From Bacillota bacterium (GTDB lineage: Bacteria > Bacillota > UBA994), in contig JAGXTJ010000023.1 in the NCBI GenBank assembly GCA_018333655.1, forward strand, positions 124,001 to 188,000: a DNA stretch of 64,000 nt, given 5' to 3'. Numbering within the stretch: the stretch's first letter is position 1; every line of letters begins with the position of its first letter. Shown here one piece after another: positions 1-8,068 of the stretch. Below the pieces are notes generated by a model. That model was not told the DNA's origin. It ran no database searches and saw nothing but the letters and a program-made list of their open reading frames with translations. The translations under genes were made by a program, and so were the position numbers.

Positions 1-1
1 T

Positions 2-100
2 CTCTTGGCTGAGGGCTCTGACCCAGAAACTGTGGCGCGGACCACTAATGTGCCGCTCGGGCAGGTGGAACTTCTTTATCGATTGCATCGGAGGGAGTGA
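2..100 (+). CDS. C-terminal fragment of a flagellar-locus protein (SwrB/DUF6115-like)
   Basis: Only the last 32 codons are inside the window, in the frame ending at the TGA at 98-100. The visible tail contains VARTTNVPLGQVELLYRL, which resembles the C-terminal helix-turn-helix-like motif (IAxxLxxxxGEVxLLLxL) of DUF6115/SwrB-type or DUF2802 proteins that lie in flagellar operons near sigD. This identification is from motif memory only. Its stop overlaps the Shine-Dalgarno region of the next flagellar gene, so the two are probably co-transcribed. Confidence 0.45.
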   Translation, partial: LLAEGSDPETVARTTNVPLGQVELLYRLHRRE

Positions 101-105
101 GTAGG

Positions 106-846
106 ATGTTGAGGGGTTTGTACCAGGCGACAGCGGCGATGGTCGTTGCCAAGGCTAAACAAGAAAATATCTCTGGCAATATATCCAATGTAGAGACGGT
201 GGGTTTTAAACGCCAAGTTCTCAGCGAAGAAATCTTTTCGCAGGCCATGCTGATGGCCAATGTCGGAACGAACTCTACCGCACTTGGTGGAGCCACGGCC
301 AGAGCGGCCGTTAGTGAGCCCGAGCTTGATTGGACGCGCGGCCAGGTTACCGCTTCAGACTCGCCCTACCACCTAGCTTTGGTGGGCAGGGGGCTCTTTG
401 CGGTGGAAAGAGACGGAGAAGTTCGTTTTACGCGCGCCGGTGATTTTCGTCTCGATGCTTCTGGTTACATAACCGATGCTTTTGGTGGACGGCTTCTACT
501 AAGCGATGGCAATCCGTTGCGTACTGCGGGTGAGAGTTTTCGCGTGGCGGAAAATGGCGAGGTTTTTCTTAATGATACTTCTGTAGGCTTCGTGCAGGTA
601 GCTGACTTTGCTGAACTAGGCGACCTTACCAAGGACGAAAATGGTCAGTTTATCGCCGCGGGAGCGGCAACACCGGCCGCCGAGGTACAAATTAAGCAAC
701 ATCATCTAGAGCTCTCTAATGTTGACCTGGCCAAAGAAATAATGGACATGCTCCTCGTGAGCCGCGTGTTTCAGAGTGCACAGCGCATTGTGTCCGCGTA
801 CGATCAGCTTATGGAGCGGACGAGCAATATTGGTAGCGCGAGATAG
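106..846 (+). CDS. flhO: Flagellar basal-body rod protein, FlhO/FlgF type
   Basis: Predicted rod component of the flagellar basal body, acting outside the cytoplasmic membrane as part of the axial structure. The N-terminus (LRGLYQATAAMVVAKAKQ then NISNVETVGFKR) is the conserved flagellar rod/hook domain, and the C-terminus (VDLAKEIMDMLLVSRVFQSA) is the matching coiled-coil-forming helix; the two ends pack together in all axial proteins. About 246 aa, normal for FlgF/FlhO. A GTG at 97 is in frame, but the GGAGGG at 90-95 would touch it; ATG at 106 has about 10 bases of spacing and is preferred. Followed 12 bases later by a paralogue. FlgF versus FlhO is a naming matter only. Confidence 0.85.
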   Translation: MLRGLYQATAAMVVAKAKQENISGNISNVETVGFKRQVLSEEIFSQAMLMANVGTNSTALGGATARAAVSEPELDWTRGQVTASDSPYHLALVGRGLFAVERDGEVRFTRAGDFRLDASGYITDAFGGRLLLSDGNPLRTAGESFRVAENGEVFLNDTSVGFVQVADFAELGDLTKDENGQFIAAGAATPAAEVQIKQHHLELSNVDLAKEIMDMLLVSRVFQSAQRIVSAYDQLMERTSNIGSAR

Positions 847-858
847 GAGGATGAGGCC

Positions 859-1608
859 TTGATAGCTGGAATTAAGCGCAGTTTTAGTGGCTTGCTCGCA
901 CAGCTTGGTCGACTTTCGGCTACGGGCGCGAACATCGCTAATGCCACTACCCCAGGCTATAAACGCACTGCGGGGACATTTAGCGAGATACTACTAGCGG
1001 GTCTGGACCGGGGCAATGTGCCGGTGGTCCCCGGGGAGGAGAGGCAGCTAGCACTCGGCGTAGAATTCCGCAGTGAGATGCTCTTCACACAGGGCGGGCT
1101 ACTGGCCACCGGTAGACCTTTAGACATCGCCATTGAAGGTAACTCCTGGATTGAGCTGGAGCACGAAGGAGGACGCATTAGCTTTACGCGTGAAGGTTCC
1201 TTCACGCAGGACGCCATGGGGCGGCTGGTGCATGGCTCGGGAGGGTGGCTGCCGGGCATCCTGATTCCACCACAGACCTCGGTCATCGATATCGATCATG
1301 CCGGAAGAGTCTCGGTGGGGCAAGAAGGCGTGGTGACAGAGGTAGGGCAGGTACGCCTAGTGGCCTTTATTAATCCTAGCGGTCTGTTAAACGAGGGGCA
1401 GTCAACTTTTGCGCCGAGCGAGAACTCCGGCCCGGCACAACCCAATGTAGAAGGACGCCTCCACCAAGGATACTTGGAACTTTCTACGGTGTCGTTATCA
1501 GATGAAATGACCTCGCTGATCAGGGCGCAGCGGGCCTACCAGGCCAGTAGCCAGGCTGTGCGAACCTTAGATGAGATGTGGGAGAATGTGAATGCTTTGC
1601 GCAGGTAG
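859..1608 (+). CDS. flhP: Flagellar basal-body rod protein, FlhP/FlgG type
   Basis: Second flagellar rod protein, paralogous to the preceding gene. The N-terminal motif GANIANATTPGYKR and the C-terminal VSLSDEMTSLIRAQRAYQAS are the typical FlgG-family signatures. 249 aa. It starts with TTG at 859, about 7 bases after AGGAGG at 846-851, so the SD overlaps the end of the upstream gene. The pair flhO-flhP is found in Bacillota; here it directly precedes chemotaxis genes, in one apparent transcription unit. Confidence 0.88.
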   Translation: MIAGIKRSFSGLLAQLGRLSATGANIANATTPGYKRTAGTFSEILLAGLDRGNVPVVPGEERQLALGVEFRSEMLFTQGGLLATGRPLDIAIEGNSWIELEHEGGRISFTREGSFTQDAMGRLVHGSGGWLPGILIPPQTSVIDIDHAGRVSVGQEGVVTEVGQVRLVAFINPSGLLNEGQSTFAPSENSGPAQPNVEGRLHQGYLELSTVSLSDEMTSLIRAQRAYQASSQAVRTLDEMWENVNALRR

Positions 1609-1620
1609 TCGGGAGGATTT

Positions 1621-2100
1621 ATGGGTATGGAGTATCATGTGGGCATTGGGGAGTTACGAGCCGCGCGGGCCCCAAGCACAATTATCACTCGCGGCCTAGG
1701 TTCATGTGTCGGTGTCATGTTGTGTGACTTCGGACAAGGTGTTGGGGGTTTAGCACATGTGATGTTGCCCCGTAGCTCAGAATTCACGAGTTTTACTAAC
1801 CCCTACAAATTCGCAGATCTAGCGCTTCCGGCCTTACTCGAGGAGCTACGAGCCCTAGGTGGGCGAAATTTTAAGGCCAAGCTCGCCGGCGGGGCCAAGA
1901 TGTTTGCCGCCGCCACCGAACGCGCCGGCTTTGACATCGGTCTGCGCAATGTGGAACAGGTGCGTTTGACTTTGCGTCAACTCGCTATTCCCATAGCCAA
2001 CGAGGATGTGGGGGGCAGTGTTGGGCGCACGGTTACTCTAGATACTGCTACGGGGGTAGTTAAGGTGAGAACGGTAGGACGAGGGGAGCAGCTGCTATGA
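1621..2100 (+). CDS. cheD: Chemoreceptor glutamine deamidase CheD
   Basis: CheD deamidates glutamines on methyl-accepting chemotaxis proteins and, in Bacillus-type systems, binds CheC to raise its CheY-P phosphatase activity. The catalytic cysteine lies in RGLGSCVGVML (about residue 30) and the catalytic histidine in GGLAHVMLP (about residue 47); the LAGGAKMF motif is also conserved. 159 aa, normal length. ATG 1621 follows GGGAGGA; ATG 1627 is an alternative. The end overlaps cheR by 4 bases (ATGA). The presence of cheC two genes downstream supports a CheC-CheD adaptation system. Confidence 0.93.
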   Translation: MGMEYHVGIGELRAARAPSTIITRGLGSCVGVMLCDFGQGVGGLAHVMLPRSSEFTSFTNPYKFADLALPALLEELRALGGRNFKAKLAGGAKMFAAATERAGFDIGLRNVEQVRLTLRQLAIPIANEDVGGSVGRTVTLDTATGVVKVRTVGRGEQLL

Positions 2101-2879
2101 GTGAGCAGGTGGCATATGCCAAGTTTAAAGCGCGTCTAAAAAACCAGTATGGACTAGATCTAGACCTGTACAAAGAGGCGCAAATTAGCAGACGACTGCA
2201 GGGCTACATGCAGCGCCACCAGCTTAGCGACTATGCCGACCTAGAAAGATATGTGGCCGCAACCGAAAAGGCCTCGCACTTGATTGACTACTTGGACATC
2301 AATGTCTCAGAGTTCTTCCGTAACCCCGAGCTCTTTAGCTACCTAGAACAAGAAATTCTCCCGAAGTTAGCGCAGAAAGGCGAGGCCGTTCGCCTTTGGA
2401 GCGCGGGTTGCTCGATTGGTGCCGAACCATACTCGCTCGCTATTGCCCTAGCCGAGGCCAAATTTCGTATAGCGCCCCAGATTTGGGCGACTGACCTTGA
2501 CGCCGGAGCGCTGCAACAGGCCGCTAACGGGCAGTATAGTCTTGGCGATGTACGCAATGTCCCGCCGGAGCGCATAGCCAAGTACTTTGATGTCGCAGGC
2601 ACTGCGGTGACTATTAAGCCGCAGCTCAAAAAGGGCATAAGTTTTGTAAAACATGACTTACTGCGCGACCCAATTAGAGATAAATTCAGCCTTATCGTTT
2701 GTCGGAATGTCGCCATCTACTTCACCGAGGAAGCGAAGACCAGCATGCTGCACCGTTTTGCTGGTGCCCTACATCCGGGCGGGATTCTCTTTACTGGCGC
2801 TACGGAGAGTTACATAAATTACCGTGACTTAGGCTTTAAGCGGCTTCACACATGTTTTTATGAGAAAGCAGGTGAGTAG
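2097..2879 (+). CDS. cheR: Chemotaxis protein methyltransferase CheR
   Basis: S-adenosylmethionine-dependent methyltransferase that methylates glutamates on chemoreceptors. It has an all-helical N-terminal domain (residues 1 to about 75) and a SAM-binding domain with LWSAGCSIGAEPYSLAI (motif I, around residue 100), IWATDLDAGAL and LIVCRNVAIYF. 260 aa, typical. Translationally coupled to cheD by ATGA overlap, and its stop is immediately followed by the cheC ATG. Confidence 0.94.
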   Translation: MSEQVAYAKFKARLKNQYGLDLDLYKEAQISRRLQGYMQRHQLSDYADLERYVAATEKASHLIDYLDINVSEFFRNPELFSYLEQEILPKLAQKGEAVRLWSAGCSIGAEPYSLAIALAEAKFRIAPQIWATDLDAGALQQAANGQYSLGDVRNVPPERIAKYFDVAGTAVTIKPQLKKGISFVKHDLLRDPIRDKFSLIVCRNVAIYFTEEAKTSMLHRFAGALHPGGILFTGATESYINYRDLGFKRLHTCFYEKAGE

Positions 2880-3488
2880 ATGCAGAATATCTCGGCGCAA
2901 CAAATCGATATACTAAATGAAATTGGTAACATCGGCGCGGGTAATGCCGCCACCGCCCTCTCGCAGTTGATGGGCACGATGGTGGACATGTCCCTGCCGT
3001 GGACAAAACTTTGCCTCATTGAGGAAGGCTGCGAGCTACTAAGTCGCCCCGATGAGGCTGGTGTAGGCATTCAAATTGCCTTGGAAGGCAAGATTAACGG
3101 TTTGACGCTTTTAACCTTCGATGAAGAGAGCGCTTTGTATATTTTAAACGCTTTTGGCGACATGCTGCCTGATAAGAGGCTAGAGAGCGACATGGCTCGC
3201 TCCGCCCTCATGGAAGTCGGCAACATTGTCACGGGGTCCTTCGCTACCGCAATTTCAGAATTTCTTAAGACCACCGCCTGGTGTACCCCCCCGCTCCTCA
3301 TCCATGATTATTTTGACGCTTTTGTTTGTTCCGTAGTGGTAAGTGGTTGCCAAGAGACAGATCATGTATTAGTCTTTAAGACAGAACTTTTTGTGGGCGG
3401 CAAGGCTTTGCAGAGCGACCTGGCCTTTATGCCTACCAAGGAATCCTTTCAGTTAATCATGCGCGAGTTAGACGCAACAAGGGGGTAG
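2880..3488 (+). CDS. cheC: CheY-P phosphatase CheC
   Basis: CheC dephosphorylates CheY-P and partners with CheD. Two copies of the phosphatase motif are visible: NEIGNIGAGNAATALSQL near residue 14 and MEVGNIVTGSFATAISEF near residue 110, each with the conserved Glu and Asn pair, so both sites look intact. 202 aa, the usual CheC length. The ATG directly abuts the cheR stop codon; the SD AGGTGAG lies within the cheR end. Confidence 0.92.
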   Translation: MQNISAQQIDILNEIGNIGAGNAATALSQLMGTMVDMSLPWTKLCLIEEGCELLSRPDEAGVGIQIALEGKINGLTLLTFDEESALYILNAFGDMLPDKRLESDMARSALMEVGNIVTGSFATAISEFLKTTAWCTPPLLIHDYFDAFVCSVVVSGCQETDHVLVFKTELFVGGKALQSDLAFMPTKESFQLIMRELDATRG

Positions 3489-3493
3489 AAACT

Positions 3494-3856
3494 ATGAGCA
3501 AAAGAATTTTAGTGGTAGATGACGCCGCGTTTATGCGTATGATGCTGTCAGACCACCTCACTAAGGCTGGTTTCGAGGTGATTGGGCAGGCAGAAAACGG
3601 CGCCGTGGCTGTTGTGAAGTACAAAGAATTACGCCCCGACATGGTCACTATGGACATTACCATGCCTGAAATGGACGGCATTCAAGCCGTTAAAGAGATA
3701 AAAAAGTTTGACCCCACCGCCCGCATCGTCATGTGCAGCGCCATGGGCCAGCAGCACATGGTTATGGAGGCCATACAAGCCGGCGCAAGGGACTTTATCG
3801 TCAAGCCTTTCGATGTGGCGAGGGTAGTGCAGGCAGTGACCAAGGCCTTGGCATAG
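3494..3856 (+). CDS. cheY: Chemotaxis response regulator CheY
   Basis: Single-domain receiver protein that binds the flagellar switch when phosphorylated. Acidic pocket in VVDDAAFMR, phospho-acceptor Asp in MDITMPEMDG (about residue 54), switch Ser in CSAMGQ, and conserved Lys in VKPF (about residue 104) are all present. 120 aa with no output domain. It sits between cheC, which dephosphorylates it, and fliM/fliY, the switch proteins it contacts. CheA and CheW are not in the window. Confidence 0.94.
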   Translation: MSKRILVVDDAAFMRMMLSDHLTKAGFEVIGQAENGAVAVVKYKELRPDMVTMDITMPEMDGIQAVKEIKKFDPTARIVMCSAMGQQHMVMEAIQAGARDFIVKPFDVARVVQAVTKALA

Positions 3857-3863
3857 GTGCCCC

Positions 3864-4847
3864 ATGAGGGAAGTTCTTAGTCAAGCCGAGATAGATAGTC
3901 TCTTAAAGAGTTTGGAACAGGGTGAAGTTGAAGCCCTTGAAGTTCCCAAGGAACAAATCAAGGTGCGTAAGTACGATTTTCGCCGACCCAATCGCTTTTC
4001 CAAGAACAACCTGCGCAATTTGTCGCAAATTCATGACAACTTTGCCCGGCAGTTAGCAAACTTTCTGACTGCCTACTTGCGCACTCCTGTGCAGGCCAAG
4101 GTAGCTACCGTGGACCAAGTGGCTTTTGAGGACTTTATGGTCTCTTTGCCCAGCAATACCGTGGCTACGGTGTTTTCCATGCAAGAACCAGGCCTAGCAT
4201 TGTTTGACGCCGGCACAGACCTTATTGTGCCCATGATTGACCTTGTTTGCGGGGGCGCTGGCGACCCCCTGCGCAAGTCGCGCCTCTTGACCGAAATTGA
4301 GCTGGCGATTTATCGGCGAGTGTGCATGCATATTTTGGAGCGCTATCAGTCGGTGTGGGTAGATTTTGCTACTCTCGACTGCAGTATACAGAGTGTGGAG
4401 ACTAACCCCCGCCTCATCCAGAGTATCGGTCTCGGCGAAATGGTGGCGATTGTTGCGCTTACAGTTACGGTTAACCGCAGCCAAGGAATTATGACCCTTT
4501 GTTTGCCATTTCTCGCGCTCGAGTCCATCTTAAACAAGAAGGGGGACGCCATCTCGGCTAGCGACGGCCCCTCCCTCAGTCAACAATGGTCCGCCCGCCA
4601 ACAGATTCTCAGTGGCGCAGTCCTCGACTTGACGGTCATGCTCGGTGCGAGCGAATTAACGGTGAGAGAGTTTCTCCATCTAAATGCGGGTGATGTCTTT
4701 ACCGTCAACACTAAGCCGGGTGGTTTCGTGGAGTTAAGTGTAGAAAACAACAAGGCTTTTCTGGCCCAGCCGGGCCTGGTCGGGCGGCAAATGGCGGTGC
4801 AAGTAGTGGCGGCACTGGCAGAAGGGAATGATGGGTTTGAGCAATAG
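3864..4847 (+). CDS. fliM: Flagellar motor switch protein FliM
   Basis: C-ring component that binds CheY-P and transmits the switching signal. The N-terminal peptide VLSQAEIDSLLKSL (residues 3-16) is the conserved CheY-P binding segment, the middle is the CheC-like domain, and the C-terminal SpoA domain covers about residues 245-320. 327 aa. Start ATG 3864; the 3' end overlaps fliY by about 20 bases, consistent with coupled synthesis of the two switch proteins. Confidence 0.94.
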   Translation: MREVLSQAEIDSLLKSLEQGEVEALEVPKEQIKVRKYDFRRPNRFSKNNLRNLSQIHDNFARQLANFLTAYLRTPVQAKVATVDQVAFEDFMVSLPSNTVATVFSMQEPGLALFDAGTDLIVPMIDLVCGGAGDPLRKSRLLTEIELAIYRRVCMHILERYQSVWVDFATLDCSIQSVETNPRLIQSIGLGEMVAIVALTVTVNRSQGIMTLCLPFLALESILNKKGDAISASDGPSLSQQWSARQQILSGAVLDLTVMLGASELTVREFLHLNAGDVFTVNTKPGGFVELSVENNKAFLAQPGLVGRQMAVQVVAALAEGNDGFEQ

Positions 4848-5907
4848 ATACTTGTCTCAGGCAGAAATTGATGCCATCCTGCACATGGGGGTTGCCAACG
4901 AGGCACCTGCTTTAAGCGCCATGGAAGCTGATGCCCTCGGTGAAGTGGGGAACATTTCGATGGGCACCGCCGCCACCACGCTTTCCCAGTTGCTGGGCCA
5001 GCGCGTCAGTATCACTACCCCGCGTGTCAGCGTCTCGACTCTAGAGGGTTTGTACGCTCAGTTCACCGTGCCTTATATGGCAATTTCGGTGGACTATATT
5101 CAAGGGCTGTCGGGCTTTAGCCTTTTAGTAATTCGTAACACCGACGCCGCCATTATAGCCGACTTAATGATGGGTGGTAGTGGTAGGCCTGAGACAAATG
5201 AATTAGACGAGATTAAGGTGAGCGCTGTTTCCGAGGTCATGAACCAGATGATCGGCACTGCCGCCACCTCTATGCATTCTTTGTTTGGTAAAAAAGTAAA
5301 TATCTCGCCTCCCCAGGTGATCTTGTTTGACCAGCCGCCCAACCCCGAGGCGCAAAGGGAACTACAGGGAGAAACTTTAGTGGTCGTCACCTTTAAGATG
5401 GTGATTGGCGCCTTGATCGACAGCGAATTGCTGCAGGTGATGCCCATGCGTAGCGCGCAGCAGATGGTTGAATACCTTATGGGTGGGCAGACCCCTGCGG
5501 CAGCTCCCCAAGCGGCAGCCGCAGCGCCACTGCCTGCCGTGACAGAGCCCCCCGCCGCACAACTCGCTGCCCAAGAAGCTCCGCTCGTACAGCGGGCGCA
5601 GTTTTCACCATTGCCGCCCGCGCCAAGCTCTATTCCTGGGGCTAGCATTGATCTGATCCTAGATGTGCCTCTCCAGGTGTCGGTGGTCTTAGGTCGCAGC
5701 CGCAAAACGATTAAAGACGTCATCACGATGGGCATAGGCAGTGTCGTGGAACTTGATCGCATGGTGGAGGACCCGGTAGATATATTAGTAAACGGTACTC
5801 TCATTGCCAAGGGTGAAATTGTGGTCGTGAACGAAAACTTCGGGGTGAGACTGACCAGTATTCTTAGTCAGACGGAGCGCTTAAAAGAGCTCGCCAAGGG
5901 GAAGTAA
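4828..5907 (+). CDS. fliY: Flagellar motor switch phosphatase FliY
   Basis: FliN-type switch protein with an added CheY-P phosphatase domain, as in Bacillus. Domains in order: a CheY-binding N-terminal peptide (YLSQAEIDAILHM), a CheC-like phosphatase domain with LGEVGNISMGTAATTLSQLL and VSEVMNQMIGTAATSM motifs (about residues 30-210), an Ala/Pro/Gln-rich linker (about 215-275), and a C-terminal SpoA/FliN domain (about 280-355). 359 aa. Last gene of the flagellar block in this window; it is followed by a GC-rich palindrome at 5923-5934, but no clear U-tract terminator. Confidence 0.93.
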   Translation: MMGLSNRYLSQAEIDAILHMGVANEAPALSAMEADALGEVGNISMGTAATTLSQLLGQRVSITTPRVSVSTLEGLYAQFTVPYMAISVDYIQGLSGFSLLVIRNTDAAIIADLMMGGSGRPETNELDEIKVSAVSEVMNQMIGTAATSMHSLFGKKVNISPPQVILFDQPPNPEAQRELQGETLVVVTFKMVIGALIDSELLQVMPMRSAQQMVEYLMGGQTPAAAPQAAAAAPLPAVTEPPAAQLAAQEAPLVQRAQFSPLPPAPSSIPGASIDLILDVPLQVSVVLGRSRKTIKDVITMGIGSVVELDRMVEDPVDILVNGTLIAKGEIVVVNENFGVRLTSILSQTERLKELAKGK

Positions 5908-5922
5908 ACGGGGAGTAGTCTG

Positions 5923-5934
5923 ACCCGCGCGGGT
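5923..5934. repeat. GC-rich perfect palindrome after the flagellar operon
   Basis: The 12-base sequence ACCCGCGCGGGT is its own reverse complement, and the flanks (CTG...CAG) add weak symmetry. It lies 16 bases after the fliY stop. No run of T follows, so it is not a clear terminator; it could be an operator or a 3'-end stabilising stem. Function not assigned. Confidence 0.4.
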
Positions 5935-5980
5935 GACCAGAGAAGCTTGTTTCCATAATATACTGGGAGTCTTCTGACAG

Positions 5981-6030
5981 GTACAGCGAACACCTCCACG
6001 AATTTAACTAGTGGAGGTGTTGTATTGTAC
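5981..6030 (+). promoter_or_regulatory. Hairpin enclosing the ribosome-binding site and start codon of the NlpC/P60 gene
   Basis: AACACCTCCAC (5989-5999) pairs perfectly with GTGGAGGTGTT (6011-6021), an 11-bp stem with an 11-base loop. The right arm contains the Shine-Dalgarno GGAGGTG. An outer 5-bp stem, GTACA (5981-5985) with TGTAC (6026-6030), also covers the TTG start at 6025. The structure should block translation unless opened, so a translational switch is inferred. There is no T run, which argues against a terminator. Confidence 0.6.
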
Positions 6031-6852
6031 AAAAAACTACTTGTCGCAGTCGTCCTGTTGTCCCTCTTGACCACGCTGTTTCCCTTGGGTGCAGCGAGCG
6101 AGGCTCCTTTAGGAGCTCGCGCCGCCGAAATCGCGAGAGAAGAAGTGGGTTCCCCCTTTGTAAGGGGCGGAGAAACGCCGCGAGGTTTTGATGCTTCCGG
6201 GCTTGTCTACTATGTCTTTGGACAACTCGGCGTCGAGGTGCCGCGGACAGTGGCCGAACAACATTTGTTTGGCGAAGGGGTTAGGCGGAGCGACCTTAGC
6301 CCGGGAGACATTGTACTTTTTGCCCATGAGGAGGCGCGCTTTACGGGCATCTTTGTGGGTGGGACTACGGTGGTCTGGGCTAGCAGGAGCCTCGGCCGAG
6401 TGCGGACGGCTAATTTGAACGAGGCAGCCATAAGCCGCATGTTTCGAGGCGCACGACGGGTAACGCCTAGTAGCGAGACTAGTATCGCCGACCTAGTGAT
6501 AGCCACCGCGGAACAGTACTTGGGTGTGCCATACCTTTTTGGCGCGGAAGGGCCGACACGCTTTGATTGTTCTGGCTTCACGCAGTGGGTCTTCGCGGCC
6601 CATGGCATTACTTTGCCGCGTACCTCGCGCAGCCAAGCCCTAGTCGGTCGTGCGGTGTCGCGAAATGACCTCGCCAAGGGCGATTTGTTGATTTTTGTGG
6701 ACACGTGGCGAGAGGGTATCTCACATGTGGGTATCTACATCGGAGAAGGCCGGTTTATTCATACCGTGCCACGAAGTGGAGTTTCTTATGCCAATCTAGG
6801 GCAGAGTTACTGGAGCACGCGCCTCCATAGTGTGCGCCGCGTACTACCCTAG
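6025..6852 (+). CDS. Secreted protein with two NlpC/P60 domains, the first catalytically dead
   Basis: Predicted cell-wall hydrolase exported by an N-terminal signal peptide (residues 1 to about 24, hydrophobic, ending AASEA). The second NlpC/P60 domain (about 155-275) has an intact Cys-His-His set: C182 in FDCSGF, H234 in ISHVGIYIG, H246 in FIHT; this fold cleaves peptidoglycan stem peptides. The first domain (about 30-145) keeps the fold signature GFDASGLVYYVF but has Ala for Cys at 57, Thr near 107 and Trp near 118 instead of the histidines, so it is probably a non-catalytic binding domain. TTG start, chosen because GTGGAGGTG lies 5 bases upstream. Confidence 0.88.
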   Translation: MYKKLLVAVVLLSLLTTLFPLGAASEAPLGARAAEIAREEVGSPFVRGGETPRGFDASGLVYYVFGQLGVEVPRTVAEQHLFGEGVRRSDLSPGDIVLFAHEEARFTGIFVGGTTVVWASRSLGRVRTANLNEAAISRMFRGARRVTPSSETSIADLVIATAEQYLGVPYLFGAEGPTRFDCSGFTQWVFAAHGITLPRTSRSQALVGRAVSRNDLAKGDLLIFVDTWREGISHVGIYIGEGRFIHTVPRSGVSYANLGQSYWSTRLHSVRRVLP

Positions 6853-6885
6853 TAGTGCCGCGTAGGGCTCCGAAATGAATAACTG

Positions 6886-6916
6886 GGAAAGGCTGCGTGT
6901 AGTACGCAGCTTTTCC
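6886..6916 (+). terminator. Intrinsic terminator after the NlpC/P60 gene
   Basis: GCTGCGT (6892-6898) pairs with ACGCAGC (6904-6910) around a GTAGT loop; the stem extends outward through GGAAAG/TTTTCC to 13 bp with one G-T. TTTT follows the GC-rich part. It overlaps the promoter region of dprA just downstream. Confidence 0.6.
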
Positions 6917-6925
6917 TGTTATAAT
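6917..6925 (+). promoter_or_regulatory. Extended -10 promoter for dprA
   Basis: TGTTATAAT matches the extended -10 form TGN-TATAAT. No good -35 is visible 17 bases upstream, where the preceding terminator lies. The spacing to the dprA start (about 24 bases) is suitable. Confidence 0.5.
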
Positions 6926-6948
6926 GACCCTAGGCAGGGGGGAGAGTA

Positions 6949-8016
6949 GTGGAGAGAAGGCGTTTAATGGCCGCATTAGCCCGCGTTCCTGGTATGCGGT
7001 ATGCGGATATACTTCAGCTCAATTTTGAGTCAGCTAGAGACTTGACGAGCCGCTCGCTCGCGCAAGCGGGCCTGCTTCCGCGCTTGGCTGAGGCTGTGCC
7101 GCGGGCCATGCAGGACTTCGATTACGACAGCTGGGAGGAGCGCAATGCTCGCGCCGGGTGCCAAGCACTAGTCATCGGTGAGCCTGCCTACCCAAGTAGC
7201 CTGCTCGACCTCTATGCCCCGCCGCTAATCATTTACTGCCGCGGTACACTGGCTAGCCTTAAGCGGGTGGCGGTAGTGGGCACCCGCACAGCGACAGCTT
7301 ACGGCAGGCAGCTGGTCGAGACTTTTGTGCCGCTCTTAGTTGACAACAATTTTACGGTGGTCAGTGGCTTGGCCAAGGGGATAGACACTTTCGCGCACGA
7401 GACGACTCTCAGAATGGGTGGGCATACCATCGCTGTCCTGGGTACGGGTGTAGACAACATGTATCCACGCGAAAATACCAGGCTGGCCTGGCGCATCATA
7501 GAGAGTGGGGGGGCGCTCCTCAGCGAGTATCCACCGGGCACCCCGCCGCTACGCCATCACTTCCCTGAGCGCAATCGTCTCATAAGCGGCTTGTCCATGG
7601 CATGCCTAGTGGCCGAGGGCGACCGCAAGAGTGGGGCCTTGATAACAGCACTGCATGCCCTAGAGCAAGGTCGCGAAGTGCTGGCCGTGCCGGGGAACAT
7701 TTTCAGCCCCCAAAGCAGAGGCCCAAATTATCTTATTAGTCAAGGCGCTACCCCATTGACAGACCCTGCCGTATTGCTGCAAACTCTAGGAGTACAAGAG
7801 CAGAGAGGGCAGGAGCGCAGGGCAAAAGAACTGGGGAGTCATGCTAGCTTGGTGATGCTTGCTCTAAGTAGGAACGCCTGCTCGGTAGACGACCTCGGTC
7901 TCTGCACCAAGCTACCCATGCCAGACCTACTGGCTGCTCTCACCGAATTAGAGCTAGAAGGCACTGTGCTTCGTCTGCCAACTGGGCAGTATATCTGCCA
8001 AACCCCGCCCATCTAG
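6949..8016 (+). CDS. dprA: DNA processing protein DprA (Smf)
   Basis: DprA loads RecA on incoming single-stranded DNA during natural transformation. The Rossmann-fold core shows VAVVGTRTATAYGRQ, SGLAKGIDTFAHE, AVLGTGVDNMYPREN and HHFPERNRLISGLS. An N-terminal helix-hairpin-helix-like region precedes it, and a short winged-helix domain follows (about 300-350). 355 aa. GTG 6949 is 5 bases after GGGGGGA; ATG 6967 is an alternative start. First gene of the conserved dprA-topA-trmFO-xerC-codY order. DprA alone does not prove competence. Confidence 0.92.
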   Translation: MERRRLMAALARVPGMRYADILQLNFESARDLTSRSLAQAGLLPRLAEAVPRAMQDFDYDSWEERNARAGCQALVIGEPAYPSSLLDLYAPPLIIYCRGTLASLKRVAVVGTRTATAYGRQLVETFVPLLVDNNFTVVSGLAKGIDTFAHETTLRMGGHTIAVLGTGVDNMYPRENTRLAWRIIESGGALLSEYPPGTPPLRHHFPERNRLISGLSMACLVAEGDRKSGALITALHALEQGREVLAVPGNIFSPQSRGPNYLISQGATPLTDPAVLLQTLGVQEQRGQERRAKELGSHASLVMLALSRNACSVDDLGLCTKLPMPDLLAALTELELEGTVLRLPTGQYICQTPPI

Positions 8017-8068
8017 CGCCATTTCGGCGCTGTAGTAAGGTTTAATTCACAGGAGCAGAGGTGTTGTG

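Noticed and set aside
5100-5810. A 236-codon open frame on the minus strand inside fliY
   Set aside because: Antisense to fliY with Ser/Thr/Ala-rich composition and no known motif; a coding-strand shadow.
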